From an uncultured Sulfuricurvum sp. (GTDB lineage Bacteria > Campylobacterota > Campylobacteria > Campylobacterales > Sulfurimonadaceae), in NCBI RefSeq assembly GCF_937936435.1, contig NZ_CALDDG010000053.1:1-6660 (forward strand): a DNA stretch of 6,660 bases. Reading direction: 5' to 3'. A program made the position numbers and the translations under genes. Shown in pieces: positions 6,347-6,660 of this stretch. Positions within the stretch are counted from its first letter, which is position 1, and every line of letters begins with the position of its first letter. The notes beneath the pieces are model-generated. The model was not told the origin of the DNA. It did no database searches and was given only the letters and a program-made list of their open reading frames with translations.

Positions 6347-6660
6347 TCTTCTTTTTGCTTCTCTCATATCTTCTTCGCTGTGGGGAGAAATCCGTTTTGC
6401 TCCCGCCGAATCGCTCACACAGGAACAAGCGGGAGAATACTGCCGCTCTTTCGGTACCTCATGGCGTTTGATGAGTATCGGCGAAATCTACGCATTGCCT
6501 AAAAACACTTCGTTTAATCCGGATTACAGCTATTGGTCAAATGACGAAACGGCAGCGGATAATTCGCAAATCGGCACGGGGAGCGAAGGTGACGGGGGAC
6601 AAATCCCGATGTTGGGCTACAGTTTCTATCCGAAAGAGCGTAACATCACACTCTCTCCCG
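6327..6660 (+). CDS. Exported protein with C-type-lectin-like (DUF1566/Lcl-like) signature, 5' part only
   Basis: The frame is open from ATG 6327 to the window edge (111 residues seen, no stop). It starts with a classical signal peptide: Val-Arg, a hydrophobic stretch LSSLLFASLISSSLWG, and likely cleavage after Gly20, so the product should be exported to the periplasm or beyond. The mature part has EYCRSFGTSWRLMSIGEI (37-54) and then YSYWSND (67-73). The spacing of Cys, WRL and YWS recalls DUF1566/Lcl and related C-type-lectin-fold domains, where the usual form is YC..LG..WRLPT..E and YWSS. This is motif resemblance only. GTG 6333 is an alternative start, with GGCGGA 5 nt before it, and keeps the signal peptide. 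The gene overlaps the DJ-1-family gene by 20 nt and is probably in the same transcript. The function is unknown. Confidence 0.75.
   Translation, partial: MIVRLSSLLFASLISSSLWGEIRFAPAESLTQEQAGEYCRSFGTSWRLMSIGEIYALPKNTSFNPDYSYWSNDETAADNSQIGTGSEGDGGQIPMLGYSFYPKERNITLSP

Overview
The window looks like a contig end from a draft or metagenomic assembly of a Campylobacterota bacterium, probably of the Sulfuricurvum/Sulfurimonas type. I base this on the overall character of the EF-P, the TolC-type protein and the RND pump, all judged from memory of these families and not from a search. Base composition appears moderate, somewhere in the 40s percent GC by eye (not counted). The first 47 bases are not biological: they are the 3' part of the Illumina P5/TruSeq universal adapter. 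Real sequence starts at about position 48.

Minus-strand half (48-5013): one tight tripartite efflux operon, read right to left. It encodes a TolC-family outer-membrane factor, a short periplasmic adaptor, and an RND inner-membrane pump. The pump is split into two ORFs, an N-terminal half (TM1-TM6) and a C-terminal half (TM7 onward). The genes are packed without gaps: two junctions are TAATG stop/start overlaps, and in the third the stop codon of one gene lies inside the ribosome binding site of the next. The pump's C-terminal half runs into the adapter, so TM8-TM12 are not in the window and the apparent end of that ORF is artificial.

Divergent intergenic region (5014-5208): about 195 bp holding a promoter for each direction. 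The efflux promoter has a perfect TATAAT with a 14-bp inverted repeat over it. The rightward promoter is a good sigma-70 match and is overlaid by three 11-bp direct repeats in exact tandem.

Plus-strand half (5209-6660): efp (elongation factor P, with the modifiable Lys34), then 4 nt later a DJ-1/PfpI-family protein of the YajL/DJ-1 type. Overlapping its last 20 nt is the start of an exported protein with a C-type-lectin-like (DUF1566/Lcl-like) signature, which runs off the window end. The three probably form one transcription unit.

The most notable biological point is the split RND pump: a full consensus Shine-Dalgarno placed 8 nt before the second half's ATG argues for a genuine two-subunit arrangement and against a sequencing frameshift. 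I see no RNA genes, CRISPR arrays or insertion sequences, and no transcription terminator; both operons are cut by the window ends.
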